DNA of 64,000 bases from Trichoplax sp. H2 (taxonomy: Eukaryota; Placozoa; Uniplacotomia; Trichoplacea). Below, in pieces: positions 1 to 11,650 of the stretch (its first letter is position 1; every line of letters begins with the position of its first letter). The position numbers were made by a program, and so were the translations under genes. Where the stretch lies: assembly GCA_003344405.1 (NCBI GenBank), contig NOWV01000028.1, positions 372,001-436,000 of the forward strand. The letters run 5' to 3'. The notes below the pieces were generated by a model. The model did no database searches, was not told the DNA's origin, and saw only the letters and a list, made by a program, of their open reading frames with translations.

Positions 1-3000
1 AATGACTATGTCTCAACTTTTCAAGTCAATGGTAAAGAATGCTTAAAAATTGATAATCAAGCCTTACGATTGCTTTCTTCTACCGCAATGGTAGATATTG
101 CTCATCTTCTCAGACCTTCCCATTTGCAGCAGTTGCGTAAAATATTAGATGATCCTGAAGCTTCTTCAAATGACACATTTGTTGCTTTGGAATTACTCAA
201 GGTTATCCATCAAAATAGCCAATAACCTAGCATCACTACGACCATGCTAACAAAATAAAAGCAGTAGGATAAAGATGAATCTTAAGAATGTTACTTTTTC
301 ATTGATTCAGTATACTTTCCTAGCATTCTACCAATCTTTTCATTGTAGTACTATTTCTACCTACAGTACTACTGTATAAACAAGATTGCGTACAGTAGAC
401 AAGTACATTTCTCTTCCAGTCTTGCAAATGAATCTGCTGTATCAACTTTTCATATAATACGTTTGTTAAATACTAGTATTAATACTGGATCTACTGTAGT
501 ATCATGTGAACGATAAATAACTACAGACTAACCTAATAATGAAAACATAGCATGTACCAATAAACGCGTTCTGAATGTCATGTTATCTGTAGAATGCTAA
601 TATAGCTGCCGGAATGATATTGCCTGGTTGTCAAGATACTGGAACTGCAATAGTGATTGGTAAGAAAGGCCAGTATGTCTGGACAGAAGGCAAAGATGAA
701 GAAGCTCTATCTCAAGGCATTTATGATGCCTACACTACCAAAAATCTCCGTTACTCACAAGTATATAGTCCAATGACGAATAAGCTATCTCATTCTATAT
801 TTGAATATAGGCTGTTGTTGCTATTGTTATCACTTTTCTAATATGTACACATATACTCATCAAGCGATGCCTAACTGATTTATGCGATTAGAAGAACTAA
901 CAACCTTTCACTCTGCGATTACTTAGGTTGCCCCTTTGGATATGTTTACAGAAAAAAATACTGGCAATAACCTACCAGCACAAATTGAACTCTATGCTAC
1001 AAACTCCAATCAATACGACTTTCTTTTTCTTGCAAAAGGAGGTGGCTCTGCCAATAAGACATTTCTATATCAAGAAACAAAGGCCTTGTTAAACCCTGAA
1101 AGGCTTACCCAATTCATAGGTAAAGTATACCTTGAGGGTTACTATTGGTCAATAATTCATTAAAGTAGTACCAAGAACAGTCTCAACTTTGTAACCTTTC
1201 CAAATTATTGAATTAATTAGTGAATCCCTGACACTTTTCTGTATTGTAGAATATATTTATAAGCTATGGTTTAACTGCAGGTAATGCATTGCGATAAATA
1301 CTATACAGAATGACTATAAAATAGATCACCATATACTGTACATTATTAAATCATCTATTGAAAAATTATACGTAATTAATACATCATGCAATATACGGTT
1401 GATCCTGGCAGTTAAACTGCTTCTTCACAAGATGTAAATTATAATACTTGTATGAATAAGGCTGTGTAATATTTGAACGTGATATAATAAATGATTGGGA
1501 TTACCTGGGCTTGTGAAATATCACCATTTTTAGATAGAATACACGACAGTATAAAACGTCATGATGAATATCATATCAACCTTTTCATGAAAGCAGATCA
1601 TCCTTATGCACAGACAGCTTGACTGGTGTATGAATAACTTAGTAAATAAAAGACACGGATACACTATACATATTGAATTATTGATATCGTATCTTCCAAT
1701 AGATGAGAAAATCAAAACTATTGGTACCGCTGCTTGCCCTCCGTATCATTTAGCCATTGTTATCGGTGGACTATCTGCTGAAATGACCCTGAAGACAGTT
1801 AAATTAGCTTCATGTCGCTACCTGGACAACTTGCCAACAAAAGGTATCATTAATGACTCGGTAGGATGAAGTTAATAATTAGAATAGCAATTGCTACGTG
1901 TTAACAGCCCTTATGATATGTTTCATTACGTTGGTAGGAAACGAATATGGACATGCATTCCGTGATATCGAATTAGAGGAAAAAGTTCATCAACTAAGTC
2001 GCAGTACTGGAATTGGTGCACAATTTGGGGGCAAATACTTCTGCCATGATGTTCGTATCATTCGCTTACCCCGACATGGCGCCTCATGTCCTGTCGGAAT
2101 TGGAGTGTCTTGCTCAGCAGATAGACAGGTTAACACCTCAAACGGTCACTTTATTATTCAATTTGATATTAATTTTAGTTCATTTCTTTTATTTCCATTT
2201 CGGTAACGAAAAGATTATTGGTAAGATTACCCAAGACGGTGTGTTCTTAGAACAAATGGAAACTAACCCTGCCCAATATTTGCCCGATGTTACAGAAGAT
2301 TCACTTAGTGGGGATGTCATTAGTGTAAGTAAAATGATAAGTAGATCACCCATAATTAATATATCTGCTAACGATATTCAAATTGATTGCCGGATAACAG
2401 ATTGATCTAAATCAACCCATGGAAAGTATCCTACAATTACTTTCTGATTACCCTATTAAAACACGAGTATCGCTCTCTGGCACTTTAGTCGTTGCTCGTG
2501 ATATTGCTCATGCTAAACTTAAGGAACGATTGGATAAAGGCGATGGATTACCACAATATATTAAAGATCATCCCGTTTACTATGCCGGTCCAGCCAAAAC
2601 ACCCGAGGTTGGTATTTGGTAGTATTGATAGAATCGAACTATTACACGAAGCTATATAAGAGAGTCTAACTACTCTATTCATTTCTTCTATTTAGGGTTA
2701 CGCTTCTGGATCCTTTGGCCCAACTACTGCTGGTAGAATGGACTCTTACGTAGATCAATTCCAAGCCAATGGAGGTAGTATGATCATGTTAGCGAAGGGT
2801 AACAGAAGTAGGCAAGTCACCAAATCTTGCAAAAAGCATGGTGGATTCTACTTGGGCTCAATCGGTGGACCGGCTGCTATTTTGGCCAAAAATTGTATTA
2901 AAAAGGTTGAAGTACTTGAATATCCTGAGCTTGGTATGGAAGCTATTTGGAAAGTTCAAGTAGAAAATTTTCCAGCCTTTATTGTAATCGACAATAAGGG

Positions 3001-3031
3001 CAATGATTTTTTTAAGCAATGGCAACAATAG
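1..3031 (+). CDS. Class I iron-sulfur fumarate hydratase, 5' partial, 8 exons in window
   Basis: Interconverts fumarate and L-malate (TCA cycle or cytosolic fumarate metabolism). Exons joined in phase: 1-201, 593-760, 927-1119, 1703-1843, 1938-2128, 2214-2324, 2401-2607, 2696-3031, giving 515 residues before the stop. The product aligns along its length with bacterial FumA/FumB-type enzymes, and about 50 N-terminal residues lie off the left edge, so a targeting peptide cannot be judged. The three expected [4Fe-4S] cysteines are visible: [10 protein letters not shown] (about residue 80 of the partial protein), TAACPPYH (about 199) and HGASCPVG (about 285). The C-terminal domain has [20 protein letters not shown] and [16 protein letters not shown]. 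It ends at QWQQ, slightly short of FumA. All introns are GT-AG and 76-583 bp long. Typical animal fumarase (FH) is class II and unrelated, so this is not the usual animal enzyme; its presence alongside normal animal introns argues for a resident gene, not contamination. Very confident of family, confident of exon borders. Confidence 0.95.
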
Positions 3032-3611
3032 TAGTAATGTAACGTTTGAAGTAACCATTGATTACAAAAACGCTAAGAATTCTAAAACCAATTTTAATGA
3101 AAAATATATACGCGAAATTATGACGCAAGAAATAAAGTTTTTACAAAGACTTTGCTTAAGGAAACTATGTTGTACAGTTTTCACTCTTGTTTGATTGAGC
3201 CACATGACTTTGCAATTTATGCATATCAAATGGCACACTCATAGCATATGTTTACTCAGAAACTTTTCGTGTTATGGATATACGAGTATTCATACGCTGA
3301 AGTATGCTTCGATATGACGTCCGAAAAATTGATGTTCAATGGTAAATGCACGAGTATCGCACCCACTTCCATTAAGCAATCGGTTCTTTTACAAATCATA
3401 ACCTCATAACATTAGGCACAAATATAGTAACAGTCAGAATCCAATGCAGTAGCCGAATTCATACTGCAACACAAAATGGATAATATTATAATAAAAAATG
3501 GAACAGAACTAATCTTACACAAGCGGCAATTTTACTATAAGAAGCTTGCAACGGAAAAAGCAACTGGATAAAAGACATTCTAAGTACGTCGTGATATAAC
3601 TAAAGCAATAA
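3032..3611. other. Convergent intergenic region between fumarase and USP5
   Basis: About 580 bp separate the two stop codons. An AATAAA at 3131-3136 is the likely polyadenylation signal of the fumarase transcript. No further coding signal was recognised. Confidence 0.6.
3131..3136 (+). promoter_or_regulatory. Probable polyadenylation signal of the fumarase gene
   Basis: Canonical AATAAA lying about 100 bp after the fumarase stop codon, the first such hexamer on that strand. Assignment is by position only. Confidence 0.5.
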
Positions 3612-6600
3612 TCATAGTCTTTTGTACAGGTAAAGGTAAGCAAGTCCCTTGGGTGGTACTTCGGAAATTGCAACTTTCCTATCATTGAAAATTACCCACC
3701 TAAGTGAGCAAATATAACAGAATACTGCTTAGTTCACATCGGCAGTGATAATGCTTACAGGCTACTATCGTAACATACCTGCCGTCTTTAAGAATATGGC
3801 AAACATAGTGGCCACAAAATGTATTAGAACCCATGTGGCTGATAAATGCAACTAGTCGATATCCTAAATAAAATTAAATCAATTGTCAATGGAATTACTC
3901 ACTCTGCTATTCTAAAATAGTAGCACCATCTAAAAAACTTCAAAATCATTCGAAGTTCATAATATTGGATAAGATGCAGCTTATATATAGCAAAAAATTA
4001 TGGATAATATCTTTCCGGCTTTTTTAGAATTTTACATTGTTTTCTAATCTGCTGTACGGTGATGGTGATCTATCAACTAATTTGGCTATCGAACTAACGT
4101 GTTCCGCCATCTCTAACTTTCGACTTAGATTCAGTCTCATCTTGAGTATTTTCGTCGGTATCCATACTATCGAGGTCGTCAACATGACTAAATATCCAAT
4201 CAACTGCTCTTTCAACGCTGTTATCCTATTTATTAAAAATACTACTTGTTACTATAGTTATGGCTATTATGATATACACTTTACAGGGTATTTCGAAATA
4301 GAAAATGAAAAGAATTGACAACCGTGGCTTTAAGGGCTTTATTAGCTTGTTCCTGAGTAAAACCCATCGATATAATTGTTGCAATGCCATTTTCATCAGC
4401 TACAAAGGTTGTCTTTTTTGAAGTATTAGATTTTAGGACCAAGGGATCAGCAAAGTCTAAATTGTGGAAAAATTTTTAGAAGCTATATCGTTCCGTTATC
4501 ATAGATACTAAAGACACAAACCGGGGTCACCCATGTGATCCATAACCCAAGACATAGCTGCTTCGACACCTAAGTACAGAACATGAAAGAAGATAAATTT
4601 AAAGATATCGATTAATAAATATTATTTACGATAGCTCATTTACCACTGTTATTTGTATAGTAAACAGCTTTTCGGCATCCCTCAAAAGCGAAGCCCATTT
4701 CACTTAATTGTCTGACAACACCAACATCAATTGCTGGCTCCTCTTGAGCTGCATAAAATGATACACATTGTGATGTTAGCAAGCGAAATCCATAGAGACA
4801 TTTACCAAATACTGTCATGATTAAATTTACCCGCTTGTTCCTGAATAGGTTCTGGGAGAAGCTCTTCCGTAGCTTTCAATCCTGTCCCTCTATATTCGGC
4901 TAAGTCTAGTTCGTCGGCGACATCAATGATTACATCTGCAAATAAAATTAATTTCTCTAATGAAATGCCCACTATTTAAGAACTCGCATAAGTATCGGAA
5001 CATCAGCTAATGGTTTTATGACAAATTTACCAAGTTTTTTAGGCACCCAATCTTCCCCAACAGTGAATTTCTTCATTTGAATAAACAAATAATCTGGGAA
5101 TGATTTTATCTTCGCAGTCCTAAATTGCAACATCATTTACAATAATTATAATGAATCAATAGATCTTCCACTGTATTTGCAATTGAATCAGTTAATGCAA
5201 TATTGAGTAGTAGAAATACTGTACTTCACTTCTAAAATCGTAAAATATATAATTACTTTGAAGCAGTTGATTTCTCTCCTAAGGCTGTGCTAAAAAAATC
5301 TGATATTAATTCAGGCTCAGCAAATGCATTGAAGCAAGATATAAGTGGAACTATTGGGCGAACAGCATCTTTGTCTTGCCTAAGAGATAAGTAAACGTTA
5401 ACTATCCGTAAATAAATGAATCCATGTTTGTAATAAAGGATTAAACTACATTTTTTCTCCTCGAGCTTCAGCCTCCTTTCGTTTCGCCTGATAATCCAAG
5501 AATTCCTCTGTTTGAATTAAACGATAATTTACACAAAGAAATAAAGATTATTTTAGGTACTTATACTATATTATAAAAATAACCACACATTAGCTAGTAG
5601 TCGCTATTTACTAACTGAAAGATCCAATAGAAGATACTTACGCATATTAGTTGCACTATCTTGAGGAATTGGCAAGCTTAAAACGTATTCAGTTCGCGAT
5701 GTATACTTTACTTTATTACTTTTAGTGCACTGTATTCTCTCTTCAATCTAATAAAAGGACATACGAAAATTAATAACTTAGATACAAATAATCGAAAGGA
5801 CTTAATTTTGTTTAACCTCAAATCTTAAGCTGTCGTTCGGATTTCTGCTGCTTTTCAATTTATGCTAAATAAAATTTGTCTCTTTAAGAATCATATCCGA
5901 AAAAATATAAATTACAAGAAAAGAACATAGTAAATACCTCATCCTTGTCAATGGTATTTATTAAGTGCAGCAGATATTCGGATGCATCCTGGATACCATA
6001 ATAATAAATTAAACATATTCTAGAATCCATCTTTGTTAACGCAAGTAATGCGAAAAGGATTTAGCTATAAAATGCAATCAAACGCCTGGTAATGCGATCA
6101 ACCTGTTGCATTGCCGTAGAAAATTCACTATGCCCAGCACCAATTAAATTTTTAAAAATTATAGGAGTAACCCCATATTGTTCTTCACTACCATCAGTAT
6201 CGGATGGAATAGAGTAACAGCCTGATAATAATCCATGACCAAATTTCGCCCTAAAATTTAGTAAAGAATCAATCCTGTTACGTTTTCATATATCGAAACC
6301 TTCATATAAAATACTGCATTATAATAAAAATGAGGTATATACATTTGTGCTTCCAAATTAGTCGGAATATTATGAGGATCGATCTTTTCAAATATATCAT
6401 TAATTCTTTCATAATACCTGCAAAAAGGCGTTTAATCCACCGTACAGATTATAGCAAAGAATTTGTAAGTTTTGAAGAAATTACAGCAACAGCATTGTAC
6501 TTCAAAGATACGTTAATTTACCTCGCTTGAAAATCCGGTATGGAAAATACTACTTGCATTACACTATTAAGGTAACAACTAAAACAGTAGGATTACGTAT

Positions 6601-9600
6601 ATTTCAGTAAGAAGCATATAATATCCCAAATAATTTTAAAAATTGTTTAGTGTACGTAGGAGAATTAACGTCTAGGTACCTATTGCCGAGATTTTTAATC
6701 CCTGTATAACCAGGACCAGAAAGAGGCTGCAGTTGACGTCCAGATTCCTTTAAGCAAAGGTATAGGTAACAAGTTATAAATCAAGGAACTTTGCAATTAT
6801 AATCCATCTTTGGGTGGCATTTGACTTAGTTAATGATGTAATGTGATGATTATATTTTGATACCTGAATCACGTCCCACTCTTGTAATTTCATGTTGGCA
6901 TCAATTTCTAATTCTGCCATTGTCTTTTCAGTCTAGAAAAAAAATTAAACTTTGTAATCATGGCTACCATGACAGTTGGCAATTTGATAATGTTACGGAA
7001 AATTGTAAACAGGTAATACAAGTAGTACCAAGAGTTACTTAAGCTGTGCCCCTCTCATTCAAATCCTTTGAAAAAGACAACGCCGTGTGATAATACGTAT
7101 TTAAAATAATTACCTTCTGCATTGATGTTATGTTGATTCCAAAATGTTCTAAATGTTTTGTTAAATAAGGGTCTAACACCATATCGTCTTCGGCGTATGA
7201 ATAAACATCTACGAAATGTTATAGACTAAATGTTATACTACTATCAATCGCCAATACATGTGTTCTTATTATAAGAAAAGATTTAGAAGAATATTAAAAT
7301 AACCGGCTCCATCCACAGTAATAGTTCCGAGTTTAACGCATAAAGGATACTTTGTTTTCTCATAATGTTCCACAGCATGTCCATTACCGCCACTCCCATC
7401 GAAATATTTACGTCCACATAATATACTTCCATCCGTTAAATTTAACCATAAATTCTTCTCAAGGCCGCATACATCGCATTTCCAACCGCTGATGTAAGAA
7501 GTATTGAAAGTATTACATGACTTTGCTTAAGTAATCTACCTATCAAGTGATTACAACTGCTTTAAAATACCTAGGAGGTATTCTTCTCGGATTACTATGT
7601 TGGACCAAATTTTCAGCATATCTGGCAAAGTTTTTTCATATAAACTTGTTATCATGTGAACATAAAATCTCATGCAATCTAATAGTTAGATAACCTACAT
7701 GCTAGTTTTTCTTTCTTCACCATCCCATGACTGAATCTGATTAGTAAGAGATGCTGATTCGACACTTAAAATACCAATGATACAGAACTGAATCTAAAAT
7801 ATAAAAAAATCGCACAATATTATAACTCTTACTATTCTAAATTATTATAATTGATATAAAAATAAGGAAGTACTGACTTTTTCAGGCAAATTGTTATTAG
7901 GCAAGGAAATAACGGTAAATTCCGGAAGTAGAACGATACTATTTATTTCTTCGTAATCCACCTGCTGCGTGTAAGGATAAAGATAAGAAACTGTTTGAAG
8001 ACGTTCGCTTTACAGATTGCTCGTTAATCTTACTTACACTTTTACGCACAAGTCCAATATTAATTTACATGGAATAAGTATAGCATATGCCTTCCTTACC
8101 TTTACATTTATATCAAAACCACCTTCGACACCTATTTTTAATCGAAAATTGAATAACAAAAATTACAATAGTATTTAGAGCAAGAAAAGCTTCATTGATG
8201 GTGTTATCTATGCCTTGTATGTATACCGATAGCAAGTCTTATTGGTTTCTTTTTAGGAGGACTTTCAATTTCATCACCAGATTCAGCATCTTTTAAAGGC
8301 TGTCGAATGGAAATGAATTATAAAATCAGCTTACAATTCAAAGACTTTAAATTGTCGAATGTGATGCAGTATGTCATTGCGTAAACCATTACCTTGGCCA
8401 CTTTCTTTAAATGTAGAAATATGTTATGGCCAGTTTTCTTAAAATATCTTTCAACGTAGTTTCTTCCAAATGATAAAAAATTGGACATGCATACGTACAA
8501 ACCACCATCGCTAACCTTTTAATTGATTATAAATAGATGAATACCGTTAGACGAGTATATCAAGGAAATCTTTTATTAATATTTTAACATTATGTCGAGC
8601 AGCCCATTTATTGATGGCGGTAGGGCTGTAATGTAACTCGATAACAAGCAATAATAACAATTAGCGTCAATTTAACATTAGTTGTTTACTAGCATCACGC
8701 ATGTATGGAAGCTGGATAAGAAAATGTGTATCCTACGATCTGCGAAAACTCTTTCAATTTACGACTAGGCCATAAGGGCAATCGTGATGACATGGCTGTC
8801 ATCTTAAGGTTTACATGCTAACAAATTTACAGTCAGTACTGTATTTAACTCAGCGACTCGTTCTGTTTAGTCTGAGAATGGATGTTAGCGCCATGTACAG
8901 TACAGTAATTCATCATCAAATGGAGCTCTTTCGTCAACTATCCACAGTATATGTAATAAGTAAATCTACTGTAAATATATATTCATAGACTAGTGAAGGT
9001 TGCTGAGCGTAACAACTGGACAATTCATCATCAAATGGAGCTCTTTCGTCAACTATCTACAGTATAAGTAATAAGTAAATCTACTGTAAATATATATTCA
9101 TAGACTAGTGAAGGTTGCTGAGCGTAACAACTGGACAAGCCCGTCTATTAGGAATTACAACTTTACGGCAAAGTATTTATGGATCCAGCGAACGATCATT
9201 ATCATTCAACAATGTAGCCATTGAGTAAAAATAAACTGTACGACTAATTGTAAATTGTATTGTATGAATTATATCAACAAATGATCAAGGCATTTCTGCT
9301 CCATAGTAACAGTCGCGACATCAACTTTTGGTGTTATCCATGCAGTCTTCCTTGATTATTTATTAAGATAGGAATATGAGTAACTGAAATAGCGACTATT
9401 TACGTCCGTTAGAGTATTGGAAATGAGTTTTTAGCATGATTACAGTTGAAAATTGAAATGCTCGTATGAACGCCTCTTCAGTATAAAGTACGCCGATTGC
9501 TATAGCTACGTCCACCTTGATTGGAGCTGCATGCCAAGTGAATATCGGTTCAATTCAATTTTTGCCCTGAAAAGATGTCATTGAAATGCTCCCTCTCACT

Positions 9601-10170
9601 GTAGTAACAAGATTGACGTTGGAGAGTCTACCTTGTTACCATGACCTAATCATGTCGGTTACATTTATCCATCCTTGAAGAGCACGTAAATTTGATTACT
9701 CATAATCGACAGGCAAATACACGTCCACGACAACACAGTTCCTACATAGGTATTTTTGCACCGAATATCTTCTTCTTAGAGTCTCATAGTTGATGAATGA
9801 TTGTATTGATATGAAATTGATCGAGCAAGATATCGTTCATGATGTATCTCAGTCCTGGTTCTATTCTAATCTAGCCTAGCCTAATCCATGATTTACAAAT
9901 ATAGGCCTTCCAATGATAGTACTACTGACGGAATAATCTATCCAAAAAGATGCAAAATGTTTGCTTTGTCATGGTGGTGAACAATACGAGAGTATCTTAA
10001 GGAGCTGATGCTAGCCAGGCTGTTTGATTGCTTGTATCACCATGAATTTTTTTCCTCTTAAAGAAACTTACCGGAGTATCAAACGAATAACAACATTCAG
10101 CCTTATAGACTTTATCCATGGCAGTTGGTATACGTATACGATCAAGATAAGCATCCAGTGAGACCGCCAT
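3612..10170 (-). CDS. USP5: Ubiquitin carboxyl-terminal hydrolase 5/13 (isopeptidase T), complete, 27 exons
   Basis: Thiol protease that disassembles unanchored polyubiquitin chains. Exons in transcript order: 10170-10072, 8515-8393, 8299-8227, 8131-8100, 7961-7878, 7793-7699, 7621-7571, 7488-7304, 7208-7114, 6932-6864, 6747-6680, 6578-6522, 6417-6343, 6250-6103, 5988-5938, 5864-5817, 5747-5642, 5507-5450, 5379-5257, 5119-5031, 4935-4831, 4748-4644, 4569-4522, 4456-4323, 4225-4099, 3863-3779, 3699-3612. All join in phase to 806 residues (human USP5 835-858). Visible: N-terminal cryptic zinc-finger region ([20 protein letters not shown]), UBP zinc finger ([20 protein letters not shown] then [14 protein letters not shown]), Cys box [13 protein letters not shown] with the catalytic Cys, [16 protein letters not shown]1 ([19 protein letters not shown]), UBA2 ([18 protein letters not shown]), and His box [16 protein letters not shown]. 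The start [12 protein letters not shown] is followed by [12 protein letters not shown] as in USP5/13. Paralogue choice (5 versus 13) is not resolved; a single ancestral gene is likely. Confidence 0.95.
8908..9137. repeat. Two-copy 115-bp direct tandem duplication
   Basis: Copies 8908-9022 and 9023-9137 both begin ATTCATCATCAAATGGAGCT and end ACAACTGGACA. By eye they differ at only two positions (in the stretch CTATCCACAGTATATG versus CTATCTACAGTATAAG). It lies within USP5 intron 1, away from splice sites, and looks like a recent duplication. Confidence 0.95.
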
Positions 10171-10470
10171 TTTTTTCCTCGATTTCTTGTTGCAGTCTCA
10201 ATGAAAATCGTCGACTGTCCAGTCAAAGTCAATGAACCAATGGATTACACGTCCGTCAACAGAGGCTGCGTGTTGAAGGTGTCGACCTGTCTTGGGTCCT
10301 CCTGCTCTAGGGGTTGGCAGACCTGGTCTAGTTCGCATGCCTTTGACCAGTGTACTCCACTGCTGTGACCGATACGGTACGGTATGGTATAGGCCGGCTG
10401 TTGAATGCAACGGCTGATGGCTGTCCGTCGCGTCGCGTCTGATGCTCATTCTTGTACAATTGTGGAACAA
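10171..10470. other. GC-richer region upstream of USP5, possible 5'UTR/promoter
   Basis: This stretch directly before the USP5 start is clearly GC-richer than the surrounding introns and has many CpG dinucleotides (for example CCGTCGCGTCGCGTC near 10424-10438). A 90-codon reading frame exists on the minus strand but shows no recognisable domain and is probably chance. Promoter function is inferred from position only. Confidence 0.35.
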
Positions 10471-11650
10471 GACCGGTAATGGGGTCTGGCATGACTAGAC
10501 TCAAGAATGCAAAGCCTACAAAATGTTGTTACCCTGGACTACTCCACTTCAATTTGAACTCAAACTATCTCTTAAAGTTCTACCACCTTTTAAGCTGACA
10601 AAAAATCCAAACTGAAATTTCCCCAAAGTATAAGTAGTCGATCCCGCGCGGGTTCGTTCTACTTTACTTGGCGTGCTATACTTGATTACTTTCCACTTTA
10701 CACACATTTAGACTGTATACTGTCTCACTTACAGTAGCATACTGTAATATTATTTGCATATGCAGAATTATAGTCGACCACTAGGAAAAAGACCGGTAGT
10801 TGGTCCATAGCGAGAGAAGGCAAAGCAAACAAAATGTTGTTACCCTTGACAGGTCTACGACAAATGGTAATACTATCTGTTAAATGAGCACATTATCGTA
10901 AACCGTCAGCAAAGCGACGGGAGTTTGCACTAGTTTCCCCAAAGTATAACTAGTCGACCCCGCGCGGGTTCGCTATAATTGGCGTGCTATACTTGATTAC
11001 TTTCCACTTTACACGCATTTAGACTGTACAGTACACTGTCGCACTTATGGTAGCATAATATTATTTGCATATGACTTGAATATGCAGAATTATAGTCGAC
11101 CACTAGGAAAAAGACCGGTAGTTGGTCCATAGCGAGAGAAGGCAATGCCTAAAAATTTTGTTACCCTGGACTACTCCACTTCAATTTGAACTCAAACTAT
11201 CTCTTAAAGTTCTAACACCTTTTAAGCTAACAAAAACCCAAACTGAAATTTCCCCAAAGTATAACTAGTCGACCCCGCGCGGGTTCGTTATAATTGGCGT
11301 GCTAAACTTGATTACTTTCCACTTTACACGCATTTAGACTGTACACTGTCGTACTTATAGTAGCATAATATTATTTGCGTATGACTTGAATATGTAGAAT
11401 TATAATCGGCCACTACTGAGCATATTATTTGCACATGACTTTATTATTGAAAACTATAATAGACTGATAGAAGAAGAACGGTAGTGGTCCATGCCTTGAG
11501 ATTGCAACGCTTAATAATTTTGTTACCGAGACTACTTAACTAATTTTGACTCCAATTGTACGCGTCGATCTCTTTAAGTCCCGGCACCTCGTAACTGACA
11601 AACAACTCAAACCAAAATTTCCCCTAAATTCCGGCGCCTCTTCCTTCAAA
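10471..11650. repeat. Tandem array, about 315-bp unit, three good copies plus one decayed copy
   Basis: The landmark TTTCCCCAAAGTATAA recurs near 10618, 10934 and 11249, with a decayed form (TTTCCCCTAAATT) near 11618, giving spacings of about 316, 315 and 369. Each unit carries GACCGGTAGTTGGTCC, a TTGTTACCCTGGACTACTCC block, a palindromic CCCGCGCGGG near the middle, GGCGTGCTATACTTGATTAC and TAATATTATTTGCATATGAC. The second copy lacks most of the ACTTCAATTTGAACTC block. No coding potential was seen. It lies just upstream of USP5. Confidence 0.9.

Noticed and set aside
8700-8850. Candidate first exon of USP5 beginning [15 protein letters not shown] on the minus strand
   Set aside because: It lacks the conserved KAECxYSFDTP segment; the true first exon is at 10170-10072, which has it and splices in phase to 8515.
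10198-10470. 90-codon minus-strand frame upstream of USP5
   Set aside because: GC-rich chance frame with no domain; it lies where the USP5 5'UTR or promoter is expected.
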